Program-made: the position numbers and the translations under genes
Shown here: one piece after another, positions 18,360 through 26,661 of the stretch
Numbering within the stretch: position 1 is the first letter of the stretch
How the letters are laid out: each line of letters begins with the position of its first letter
The notes under the pieces: model-generated
Told to the model about the DNA's origin: nothing
What the model saw: only the letters and a program-made list of their open reading frames with translations
Databases searched by the model: none
NCBI GenBank assembly: GCA_040791665.1
Contig: JBFNNX010000009.1
Location: forward strand, 801,418-865,417
Direction: 5' to 3'
DNA from: Thiodiazotropha sp040791665
GTDB lineage: Bacteria > Pseudomonadota > Gammaproteobacteria > Chromatiales > Chromatiaceae
Length of the DNA stretch: 64,000 bases

Positions 18360-20345
18360 CTATTTCACTATATTGGGCGGATAGTAATTTTGATAGTAGG
18401 CTGGATCACTGTAATAGAGAATTTGAGCCGATTTCCAGAATTCGATTTGATTGAAAAGCTCTTTCGCTATTGACTTTTCTTTCTTATATAGATTCTGCTT
18501 TTCCACAGGATCGTCAATAAGATTGTAAAGTTCTAGCTTTCTCCCAGGATAATAGGTAGTTAATGCCTTCCAGGGCCACTCAACAATACCATGCTGCTTA
18601 ACAATCGCATTACTGTGCATATAAACAGCGCGAACCTTGTTACTTAGTGGACTTTTACCCTGAAAATCCGGCTCCATTTTCATTCCTAACATATCAATTA
18701 TCATAGCCACGAAATCTATATGGCTTACCGGCTTTTCATACACAGAAGGAAAATCAGGCACACTGTTTATAACTGGTTTCATGAATGCATATGTACGCAT
18801 CACCTCTTCATACATTGGTCCAGAATGATTCCCGAAACCATGCTCATAAAACGCCTCTCCACTATCACCCAGAATAAGAACTATACTGTTCTCCCAGATA
18901 TTCTCTTGCTTGAGAAAATCAACAAAATCTTTAATTAATCTATCAAGATTGTATACAGCATTGAGATAGCGATTACGGACATGTACTTTTTTATTTTCAG
19001 GCCAATTATAGTAAACAGTGGAAAACCCTAGATGTGAGGGCTGGAATGGCTCTTCTCCGTCTTCCGGTATGAAGTAACTAAAATGGGTATTTTGTAAATT
19101 AAGACCCATCATAAATCGACGCCTCCCATTCAGGGATCTTATCCAATTTTTGGCGACCTCAAGTGTAATCCTGTCTTCCAGTTTGCCAGCTGTCGCAATA
19201 CCCTTATTCATAAGCTTTATCAGCCCATGCACATCATCCTCGTTTACCCAGGTTTTTCCATCGTAATTTTCGGAGTGATAGAAAAAATCTACGTCCTCTG
19301 TATCAAGCCAGTTAATCATCCCGCCCCATTTTTCATTTTGTGACGATACATAGGCTGTCTCGTACTCATTTTCTTTAAGAACACTAAATATGGATTTCCC
19401 TTTCCATTCCGCATTCTTTGGATATGTTTGTCTTTTCAGTCTCCTTAATGGATAACGTGAGTACCAAAACGCGAGGTCAGCATAATCTGAGTGAGAAGCA
19501 GTCGCATACGCACGGTTAAAAAAAATCCCTTCACTAGTAATATCCCTCATAAAAGGGAATGGCGTTGGATCAAGTAACATTAGATCGTGACGCAATGACT
19601 CAATCATGATGACTATTACAGGTATATCCTCTACCAGAAGGTAGTCTTCGGATTGATTTTCCTCTCGTCTAATGAATTGGGATTCAACACCGACAACTGG
19701 AGTAAATTCATTATCCGATTTAAAGAAATTAGTTATGTACGTGACGGGTGATGTAGCAATCAGCTCGATATCACTATTTTTAATATAATAAGACGTAAAA
19801 GATGACGAGAGAAGAAAAAATGGGATAAGAAACAGCTGAACCCGAGAGGACAGCTGCACGAATCGGCCTATTAACTTGAATATCACAATTGAAACCAACA
19901 AACAGGCAACAACAGACAGAACAGCTGCAAACGGTGATGTCTGCAATATATGCTGGGGGGCTCTCGCTATATTATTGAGAATAAAAAGGATGAGACCAGC
20001 ACTTGGCGTATATCCGTTATTTGCGTAAAAATACCATATAAAAGCTGCGATACTTACCAGGCAAAACAGTACAAGAAAAAATAAAAACTTGCCGACATTT
20101 GCGATGATAGTGGTCGATTTAAAGGTCAGCAAATAGCCCACTAGCAGCAACATTGAGGCAATAACCAGCCAGGCAGATACAATATCTATGGTAATCAACA
20201 GCATCTGAGCTGACTCCATAGTTAGTAAAGTGCTGTTACTGTATTTATATATGAACAGAAGATCTGAACACACGATAAGGATAAACAGCAATATGATGGT
20301 AGTTTTATTAAAAAATACCCCCCCTCTAGTGACCCCGTATACCAT
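18360..20345 (-). CDS. Membrane-anchored sulfatase/phosphoglycerol-transferase-like protein (LtaS/OpgB-type)
   Basis: 661 aa. Five or so transmembrane helices in the first 185 residues, then an alkaline-phosphatase-superfamily domain: VIVIMIESLRHDL (first metal site, Glu), ATASHSDYADLAF (position of the nucleophilic Thr/Ser, no Cys for formylglycine) and LGDSGEAFYEHGFGNHSG (Asp and His metal ligands). It therefore resembles phosphoglycerol or phosphoethanolamine transferases more than true sulfatases. It likely modifies an envelope glycan or glycolipid in the periplasm. I chose ATG at 20345 over GTG at 20354. It converges with the preceding membrane protein gene, 55 bases apart. Confidence 0.75.
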   Translation of the reverse strand: MVYGVTRGGVFFNKTTIILLFILIVCSDLLFIYKYSNSTLLTMESAQMLLITIDIVSAWLVIASMLLLVGYLLTFKSTTIIANVGKFLFFLVLFCLVSIAAFIWYFYANNGYTPSAGLILFILNNIARAPQHILQTSPFAAVLSVVACLLVSIVIFKLIGRFVQLSSRVQLFLIPFFLLSSSFTSYYIKNSDIELIATSPVTYITNFFKSDNEFTPVVGVESQFIRREENQSEDYLLVEDIPVIVIMIESLRHDLMLLDPTPFPFMRDITSEGIFFNRAYATASHSDYADLAFWYSRYPLRRLKRQTYPKNAEWKGKSIFSVLKENEYETAYVSSQNEKWGGMINWLDTEDVDFFYHSENYDGKTWVNEDDVHGLIKLMNKGIATAGKLEDRITLEVAKNWIRSLNGRRRFMMGLNLQNTHFSYFIPEDGEEPFQPSHLGFSTVYYNWPENKKVHVRNRYLNAVYNLDRLIKDFVDFLKQENIWENSIVLILGDSGEAFYEHGFGNHSGPMYEEVMRTYAFMKPVINSVPDFPSVYEKPVSHIDFVAMIIDMLGMKMEPDFQGKSPLSNKVRAVYMHSNAIVKQHGIVEWPWKALTTYYPGRKLELYNLIDDPVEKQNLYKKEKSIAKELFNQIEFWKSAQILYYSDPAYYQNYYPPNIVK

Positions 20346-20769
20346 TGCTCTCACAACCTACCCCAATTTACGAAAAGTTTAACCGCATCAAATCAGTATT
20401 AAATAGTGATTAACACGCCAGTTATAACAATACCGCCCTCCTGGATAGCATAATCAACGGGATCGGATTTCCTCTTCACTTTGCATTGCAAGATAAATAG
20501 ATACTAAAGAGAGAGATCGATTTATGGAATTGAACGATCTCACTTCTTTTTTCTGGTTGCAGTAGATAAGGTCGTTGGATCTTCAAAGCGATATTCCACC
20601 GATCCCCCACCACAGGTTGGGTTAAAGGGATCTATGTTTCAGCAAATCCGGCATCCCTAGATAGTATATCAAACTAAGATAGCATCGGAGTTAAATAGCG
20701 AAACAGCAGTAGCACAAACTCTGAATTATCTATTGTTAACATTGGTATCAAACTCAGGTTATCTAACAA
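20346..20769. other. Intergenic region sulfatase-clpB
   Basis: About 424 AT-rich bases. A 7-bp inverted repeat GAGATCG/CGATCTC (20513-20541) is the only structure I see; no terminator in the clpB direction and no gene. It forms the downstream edge of the accessory block. Confidence 0.4.
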
Positions 20770-23364
20770 TCACGCTGCAGTCACCTCTCGCCGTTTACTG
20801 AAGATCAAACCCTCATCGGTGCTGTCGACCTCAATGGTATCCCCGGGCCCGAAGCGGCCCGCCAGGATCGCCTGGGCCAGCGGGTTCTCGAGCTGCTGCC
20901 GGATCGCCCGTTTCAGCGGCCGGGCGCCATACACCGGATCGAAACCGGCCTCGCCCAGCCGGTCGAGGGCCGCATCGGTGATCATCAGTCCCATCTCGTG
21001 ATCCGACAGCCGCTTGTGCAGGTAGTCGATCTGGATTTTTGCGATGGCGCGGATCTGCTCGCTGGCAAGGGGGTGGAAGACCACGATCTCGTCCAGCCGG
21101 TTGATGAATTCGGGACGGAAATTCTGCCGCACCGTCTCCATCACAGCCGCCTTCATCTCCTGATAGTGTTCCTCACCCGATATCTCCTGGATTACCTGTG
21201 ACCCCAGATTGGAGGTCATCACGATGACCGTATTGCGGAAATCCACCGTTCGACCCTGCCCGTCGGTGAGACGACCGTCATCGAGTACCTGTAACAGCAC
21301 GTTGAAGACATCGGGATGAGCCTTCTCCACCTCGTCCAACAACACGACCGAATAGGGGCGACGGCGTATCGCCTCGGTCAGATATCCACCCGCTTCATAG
21401 CCGACATAGCCGGGAGGTGCGCCAATCAGCCGGGCCACCGAGTGTTTCTCCATGAACTCCGACATATCGATGCGCACCATCGCCTCCTCGGTATCGAAGA
21501 GGAACTCTGCCAGGGCCTTGCACAGCTCGGTCTTGCCGACACCGGTGGGGCCGAGAAAGAGGAACGATCCGTTGGGCTGATTGGGATCGGAAAGCCCGGC
21601 CCGTGAGCGGCGTATGGCATCGCTGACCGCGCGTACACCCTCTTCCTGGCCGATTACCCGTCTGCCGAGCTCATCTTCCATACGTAGCAGCTTGTCACGC
21701 TCCCCCTCCAGCATCTTGGAAACCGGAATTCCGGTCCATTTGGATACCACGTCGGCGATCTCCTCTTCCGAGACCTTGTTACGCAGCAGCTTCATCTCCT
21801 GCATCTCGGCCTGAGCCGCCATATCGAGCTGTCTCTCCAGTTCGGGAATACGGCCATACTGCAACTCGGACATGCGTGTCAGATCGCCGGCCCTGCGCGC
21901 CGTCTCGAGCTCAAGCCTGGCTTCCTCCAGGGACTCCTTGATATGCGTGGTACCCTGCAGCGCCGCCTTCTCCGACTTCCATATCTCTTCCAGATCGGAG
22001 AATTCCCGCTGCAGGCGATCGATATGCGCCTCGAGTTCCGCCAGGCGCTTCTTCGAGGCCTCGTCCGACTCCTTTTTGAGCGCTTCACGCTCTATCTTGA
22101 GTTGAATCAGGCGCCGTTCGAGCCGGTCCATCTCCTCCGGTTTGGAGTCGATCTCCATGCGGATCTGGGAGGCCGCCTCATCCACCAGATCGATGGCCTT
22201 GTCCGGCAGCTGGCGGTCACTGATATAGCGGTGGGAGAGGGTTGCCGCCGCCACGATGGCGGGGTCGGTGACATCCACCCCGTGGTGGACCTCGTAACGC
22301 TCCTTCAGACCACGCAGAATGGCGATGGTATCTTCCACGCTGGGCTCCTCCACCATCACTTTTTGGAAACGGCGCTCCAGGGCGGCATCCTTCTCGAGAT
22401 ATTGGCGATACTCATCCAGGGTCGTGGCCCCGACACAGTGGAGTTCACCCCGCGCCAACGCCGGTTTCAACATATTCCCCGCATCCATGGAGCCTTCGGC
22501 CTTGCCCGCGCCGACCATGGTGTGCAGCTCGTCGATGAACAGAATGATCTGCCCCTCCTGCTTCGCCAGATCGTTGAGTACCGCCTTGAGGCGTTCCTCG
22601 AATTCTCCGCGAAATTTGGCCCCTGCTATCAGGGCGCCCATGTCGAGGGAGAGCAAACGCTTGCTCTTCAGACCCTCAGGTACCTCGCCATTGATAATGC
22701 GTTGCGCCAGTCCCTCCACAATCGCGGTCTTACCCACGCCGGGCTCGCCGATCAGTACCGGATTGTTCTTGGTACGGCGCTGCAATACCTGAATCGTGCG
22801 ACGAATCTCGTCGTCACGCCCGATAACGGGATCCAGCTTCCCCTGTTCCGCACGCTCGGTAAGATCGATGGTGTACTTTTCCAGTGCCTGACGCTGATCC
22901 TCCGCATTCGGATCGTCCACATTTTGACCACCTCGCAGCTTGTCGACACTCTGCTCCAGGGCTGCCTTGGAGCCACCGGCTGTGCGCAGCATCTCACCCA
23001 GTTCGCCCTTGTCATCCGCTGCCGCGAGCACAAACAGTTCGCTGGAGATGTATTGGTCGTTACGTTGTTGCGCCAGCTTGTCGGTCTGGTTCAGCAGCCG
23101 CCCCAGATCATTCGAGATATGCAGATCTCCCGCCGCGCCCTCGACGCTGGGAAGCCGCTCCATGGCGGCGCTCAGGCTTGAACGCAGACGGTTGACGTTG
23201 ACATCGGACTGAGTGAGCAGATGGCGGATAGTGCCGCCATCCTGGTCGAGCAGGGCGATCATCAGGTGTACCGGTTCAATGAACTGATGATCACGCCCGA
23301 CAGCAAGGCTCTGGGCATCCGCCAGCGCCATCTGGAATTTACTGGTCAAACGGTCCATTCGCAT
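20770..23364 (-). CDS. clpB: ATP-dependent disaggregase ClpB
   Basis: 864 aa (E. coli 857). N-domain (residues 1-145), AAA1 with Walker A GEPGVGKTA, a coiled-coil middle domain (about 400-525, rich in Lys/Glu heptads), AAA2 with Walker A GPTGVGKTE, and the C-terminal domain. ClpB threads aggregated proteins through its hexameric pore together with DnaK. The ATG has GGAG 8 bases upstream. A candidate sigma-32 promoter lies just upstream (23399-23427), so heat-shock induction is likely. Confidence 0.97.
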   Translation of the reverse strand: MRMDRLTSKFQMALADAQSLAVGRDHQFIEPVHLMIALLDQDGGTIRHLLTQSDVNVNRLRSSLSAAMERLPSVEGAAGDLHISNDLGRLLNQTDKLAQQRNDQYISSELFVLAAADDKGELGEMLRTAGGSKAALEQSVDKLRGGQNVDDPNAEDQRQALEKYTIDLTERAEQGKLDPVIGRDDEIRRTIQVLQRRTKNNPVLIGEPGVGKTAIVEGLAQRIINGEVPEGLKSKRLLSLDMGALIAGAKFRGEFEERLKAVLNDLAKQEGQIILFIDELHTMVGAGKAEGSMDAGNMLKPALARGELHCVGATTLDEYRQYLEKDAALERRFQKVMVEEPSVEDTIAILRGLKERYEVHHGVDVTDPAIVAAATLSHRYISDRQLPDKAIDLVDEAASQIRMEIDSKPEEMDRLERRLIQLKIEREALKKESDEASKKRLAELEAHIDRLQREFSDLEEIWKSEKAALQGTTHIKESLEEARLELETARRAGDLTRMSELQYGRIPELERQLDMAAQAEMQEMKLLRNKVSEEEIADVVSKWTGIPVSKMLEGERDKLLRMEDELGRRVIGQEEGVRAVSDAIRRSRAGLSDPNQPNGSFLFLGPTGVGKTELCKALAEFLFDTEEAMVRIDMSEFMEKHSVARLIGAPPGYVGYEAGGYLTEAIRRRPYSVVLLDEVEKAHPDVFNVLLQVLDDGRLTDGQGRTVDFRNTVIVMTSNLGSQVIQEISGEEHYQEMKAAVMETVRQNFRPEFINRLDEIVVFHPLASEQIRAIAKIQIDYLHKRLSDHEMGLMITDAALDRLGEAGFDPVYGARPLKRAIRQQLENPLAQAILAGRFGPGDTIEVDSTDEGLIFSKRREVTAA

Positions 23365-23398
23365 GGGTAATACTCCGAAAAATTCTTAGATACCCTAC

Positions 23399-23427
23399 AG
23401 ATTGGGGAGAAACTCCGGCATTTCAAC
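23399..23427 (-). promoter_or_regulatory. Candidate sigma-32 heat-shock promoter of clpB
   Basis: On the minus strand: GTTGAAA (23427-23421), 13-base spacer, CCCCAATCT (23407-23399), against the sigma-32 consensus CTTGAAA-N13/14-CCCCATNT. Leader about 28 bases. clpB is a classical sigma-32 target. Confidence 0.65.
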
Positions 23428-23455
23428 CTAGTAAGTGTAGCTGGACGGGGTTGAT

Positions 23456-23655
23456 AGTCCGCAAATGAACGCTAATGAACGCAAATTTTTAGAATATAAT
23501 ACTCTATCCTCTTTCCCATACTCCTGAATGGAAATGCGGATATTAGGAATCCGGCGGGGCAAGGTATGGATTCTCACGGTGGACCGTGGGAACCAGGGGA
23601 CGCGCTAATAAGTATTTCGCACATATTTGCGTTCATTAGCGTTCATTTGCGGACT
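23456..23655. repeat. 200-bp element with perfect 31-bp terminal inverted repeats
   Basis: Left end 23456-23486 and right end 23625-23655 are exact reverse complements over 31 bases. Each end is itself made of about 10-base tandem units (GCAAATGAAC, GCTAATGAAC, GCAAAT). The 138-base interior has a small hairpin CACGGT/ACCGTG (23575-23588) and no coding frame of note. There is no clear target duplication. It looks like a MITE-like or dispersed intergenic repeat. Confidence 0.8.
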
Positions 23656-23672
23656 TTTTATACTAGGCAGTA

Positions 23673-24173
23673 TTAGCCACCTTGCTGCTTCGCCATCGCC
23701 TCGACCTTGGACATCACCATCGCTTCAAGGGCCTGCTTGAAGTCGATGATGCGTTGGCGCAGCTCGGGCTGGGCGGTACTGAGAATCTGCGCCGCCAGGA
23801 TGCCGGCATTACGCGCGCCATTGATGGCGACGGTGGCCACCGGTACCCCCGGCGGCATCTGCACGATGGAGAGCAGGGAATCCTCGCCGCTCAAGGTGGA
23901 GGTCTTCACCGGTACGCCTACAACCGGTAGCGGCGAGATCGCAGCGACCATGCCCGGGAGATGGGCGGCACCGCCAGCACCGGCAATAACCACCTGCAGA
24001 CCTCGTTCTGCCGCCTGCTGAGCATAGCCGAAGAGCCTGCCGGGTGTGCGATGTGCCGATACGATGGTCATCTCATAGGGAACCCGCAGTTCCTGCAATA
24101 CCTTTGCCGCCTCCTGCATGACGGGAAGATCGGAATCACTTCCCATGATAATGCCCACAACTGGTTCGTTCAT
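23673..24173 (-). CDS. purE: N5-carboxyaminoimidazole ribonucleotide mutase PurE (class I)
   Basis: 166 aa. MGSDSDLPVM near the start and SAHRTPGR supply the conserved phosphate-binding and catalytic His residues; AGGAAHLPGM follows. With PurK present this is the class I enzyme converting N5-CAIR to CAIR in purine synthesis. The start overlaps the purK stop as ATGA. Typical length. Confidence 0.96.
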   Translation of the reverse strand: MNEPVVGIIMGSDSDLPVMQEAAKVLQELRVPYEMTIVSAHRTPGRLFGYAQQAAERGLQVVIAGAGGAAHLPGMVAAISPLPVVGVPVKTSTLSGEDSLLSIVQMPPGVPVATVAINGARNAGILAAQILSTAQPELRQRIIDFKQALEAMVMSKVEAMAKQQGG

Positions 24174-25330
24174 GGATGCTGTTCTCCGCTAATTTTAATC
24201 AGATCGCGCACACGCTCCGCTTTCTTTCTGGCCACATCGAGATCCGCATCGAGTACGGTGACATGCCCCATCTTTCGGTAGGGTGTCACTTCCGCCTTAC
24301 CATACAGATGCAGGCAGACACCCTTTATCGACAGGGCCGCTGCCATATTCTCGATCACGGGCCTGCCGCGGGCCACGCTATCGCCGAGCAGATTGATCAT
24401 CGCTGCAGGGGAAAGCAGATCGGTGGCACCCAGGGGGAGACCCAATATGGCACGCAGATGCTGTTCAAATTGATCGGTGATACAGGCCTCGATGGTATGA
24501 TGACCCGAGTTGTGGGTGCGCGGTGCGATCTCATTGACCAATAGTTGGTCATCCTGGGTGAGAAACATCTCAACACCAAATACACCCACACCCTGCAGGG
24601 CATCGATAGTGCGTGTTGCCAGTGCCTCCGCCTCAGCGGCAATCCCGGCACTCACCGCTGCAGGGCAAAGCAGCAGATCAAGGACATTCTCACCTGGGCG
24701 GAAACACATCTCCACCGTGGGATAGGCGACACACTCACCCTCATGATTACGGGCGACCATCACTGCCAGCTCCTTCTCGGCATCCACGAATCGCTCCACC
24801 AGGGATGCCACAGGCAGATGATTGCCGAAATCCTCGGCAACCGGCATCACCGAGACACCGCGACCGTCATAGCCTCCGCGACGCGCCTTCTGCACCAACG
24901 GAAAACCAAATGATTCAAAGGCTTGTAAATTGGGTTCCGGCATCTCTGCAAACGCTGCCGAGGGGATACCGTTGTGTTCCAGAAACTGCTTCTGCAACAG
25001 CTTATCCTGCAATACCGAGAGCAATGCGGGAGCCGGGTTGATACGGTGTCCCTCGCGCTCTAGCTGGATCAAGGTCTCTGTATCGATATTCTCCAGCTCG
25101 AAGGTCACCACATCGCAGGATTCCGCCAACTCACGCAGCTTTGCAGGGTCGTGATATCCACCGATGATCTGATGCCCGGCAACTTGTCCTGCGGGGGAAC
25201 CGGGATAGGGATCGAGGACCACGCAGGTACAACCCAGGCGCTTTGCAGCCTTGACCATCATACGACCCAGCTGGCCGCCGCCAATAAGACCGATTCGAGC
25301 TACAGGGAATGGGAAGCTATCCTTCATCAC
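24170..25330 (-). CDS. purK: 5-(carboxyamino)imidazole ribonucleotide synthase PurK
   Basis: 386 aa ATP-grasp enzyme. IGLIGGGQLGRMM at the N-terminus, then ARRGGYDGRGV and VNEIAPRTHNSGHHTIEAC, the ATP-grasp metal-binding block. It carboxylates AIR with bicarbonate and ATP to N5-CAIR, the substrate of PurE encoded immediately downstream with a 4-base overlap. The operon is purK-purE. Confidence 0.96.
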   Translation of the reverse strand: MMKDSFPFPVARIGLIGGGQLGRMMVKAAKRLGCTCVVLDPYPGSPAGQVAGHQIIGGYHDPAKLRELAESCDVVTFELENIDTETLIQLEREGHRINPAPALLSVLQDKLLQKQFLEHNGIPSAAFAEMPEPNLQAFESFGFPLVQKARRGGYDGRGVSVMPVAEDFGNHLPVASLVERFVDAEKELAVMVARNHEGECVAYPTVEMCFRPGENVLDLLLCPAAVSAGIAAEAEALATRTIDALQGVGVFGVEMFLTQDDQLLVNEIAPRTHNSGHHTIEACITDQFEQHLRAILGLPLGATDLLSPAAMINLLGDSVARGRPVIENMAAALSIKGVCLHLYGKAEVTPYRKMGHVTVLDADLDVARKKAERVRDLIKISGEQHP

Positions 25331-25440
25331 TATCTACTAAAAAAAGGTTGATTATCGCCAAGGGGGGAGAGTATACCCGTCAAATAGGAGGAATGCCTCT
25401 ATGTATGCAAAATCCGAGGGATATCACGGGTCTACCGCCC

Positions 25441-26148
25441 TTAAGTGGTAGAAATTTCCCGGTTGATTTTCCCGGTGATATCCGCAAACTCGAGCAATCC
25501 TTTTTCATCCAGTACGTCCACCCGGCTGCCATCCACATGTATCAATCCCTGATTTGAAAAATTGTGCAATATGCGGGAGAAGGTCTCCGGGGTCACAGAA
25601 AGCCTGGAGGCAATAACCCCCTTCGGTGTCTGGAGTTCGAAGCTGTTACCACTATCTAGCCTGGCTTGCCATCTTTTGCATAAGAAACTGGCAACGCGAC
25701 AGCTGGCGCTCTGCAGGGTCAATTCGTCGATTTCACGGATGAGATTCTTGAGACGATGACTCATATCCCCCATCAGCCTAAAGCAGGTGTCGATGGAACC
25801 CCGCAGTATTTCCAGAAACGGCGCGCACTCGAAACTCAACAGGTAGGTATCACCGATTGCAACTGCGTTTACAGGGTATTCCGGGTGCTCCCCGAACATC
25901 AGCGCCTCGGCGAAGGTCTGTCCCGGGGTAATAATCTCGATCACCTTCTCCTGCCCCTGCATGGAGAGTCGTGTCAGTTTCATCTGGCCCTGAAGCACCA
26001 GGAAAAAATGGGTGGCGGGATCACCCAACTGAAAAAAGAGTTGACCATCCCTGAGCCTTACCTCATGGGCCATCTTTTTAACTTGTTCGAATTGTCTATC
26101 ATCAAGATGAGCAAACAGATAGCACCGCTTGAGATCAAAATACACCAT
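25441..26148 (-). CDS. Crp/Fnr-family transcription regulator, Dnr-like
   Basis: 235 aa. An N-terminal cyclic-nucleotide-binding-fold domain (FFQLGDPATHFFLVLQGQMK) is followed by a dimerisation helix and a C-terminal winged helix with GVIASRLSVTPETFSRIL; the recognition helix keeps the E-x-x-S-R pattern seen in Fnr/Dnr proteins, which favours a TTGAT-type site. The four Fnr iron-sulfur cysteines are absent, so oxygen sensing by a cluster is unlikely; a Dnr-type NO or heme role is possible but unproven. It stands alone between purK and a lipoprotein gene. Confidence 0.82.
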   Translation of the reverse strand: MVYFDLKRCYLFAHLDDRQFEQVKKMAHEVRLRDGQLFFQLGDPATHFFLVLQGQMKLTRLSMQGQEKVIEIITPGQTFAEALMFGEHPEYPVNAVAIGDTYLLSFECAPFLEILRGSIDTCFRLMGDMSHRLKNLIREIDELTLQSASCRVASFLCKRWQARLDSGNSFELQTPKGVIASRLSVTPETFSRILHNFSNQGLIHVDGSRVDVLDEKGLLEFADITGKINREISTT

Positions 26149-26247
26149 CCGCCTCCGGCTGATTTCCCCTTATCCAAGATATTTGTCAGGCACTACAGGA
26201 TCCATGTAACTAACTGACAATGCTGAAAAAAATAAAGCAGTGTACAT

Positions 26248-26661
26248 TCAATTATTATGTTTCCAGACTCGATAGTATGCATACCCTTCACTTCGGTCCG
26301 TTAATAGCCAGCGACCGTTGTCAAACTTGAATCTGGGCTCCCTCGAGGCCTGGCAGATCAGTCCGCTATGCGGCTGCTGAAGGTTATCATCGCCGGTAAC
26401 GGCATGAAACCAGACCACCATTCCTTCGCAATCATGGTAGGCATATTCAGACATTTTGCGTGGCTGCAGGGTCGTCAACCTGGGTGATAATTTCAACCAT
26501 GCATCGAAACCGCGAACCATGCTACCCCCTTCAGCCAGGATATCCACCTCTTCGGGAGGATTCTCAAAAGCGTCCTCAAGTATCAAGAGCGGATCGGTGG
26601 CAGTCGGATCTCCGCCACTGCAACCCGCAAGCGTAAAAAGCAACACAAAGAGTGATCGCAT
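26248..26661 (-). CDS. Small lipoprotein of unknown function
   Basis: 137 aa from the ATG at 26661, which shares a base with the ilvD stop (TGATG); a GTG one codon earlier is possible. A short signal MRSLFVLLFTLAGC ends with the lipobox LAGC. The mature protein has two Cys (YHDCEGM, LICQAS) that could form one disulfide and many aromatic residues near its end. No family recognised. The coupling to ilvD looks accidental in function, though the two should be co-transcribed. Confidence 0.7.
   Translation of the reverse strand: MRSLFVLLFTLAGCSGGDPTATDPLLILEDAFENPPEEVDILAEGGSMVRGFDAWLKLSPRLTTLQPRKMSEYAYHDCEGMVVWFHAVTGDDNLQQPHSGLICQASREPRFKFDNGRWLLTDRSEGYAYYRVWKHNN

Larger units (their letters stand above)
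23365..23672. other. clpB-purE intergenic region with heat-shock promoter and inverted-repeat element
   Basis: 308 bases holding the clpB promoter (23399-23427) and a 200-bp element with perfect 31-bp inverted ends (23456-23655). The element begins 17 bases past the purE stop. Confidence 0.8.

Noticed and set aside
21943..23181. 412-codon open frame on the plus strand, opposite clpB
   Set aside because: It is fully antisense to a strongly conserved core gene; GC-rich codon structure often leaves such frames open, and no family motif is seen.
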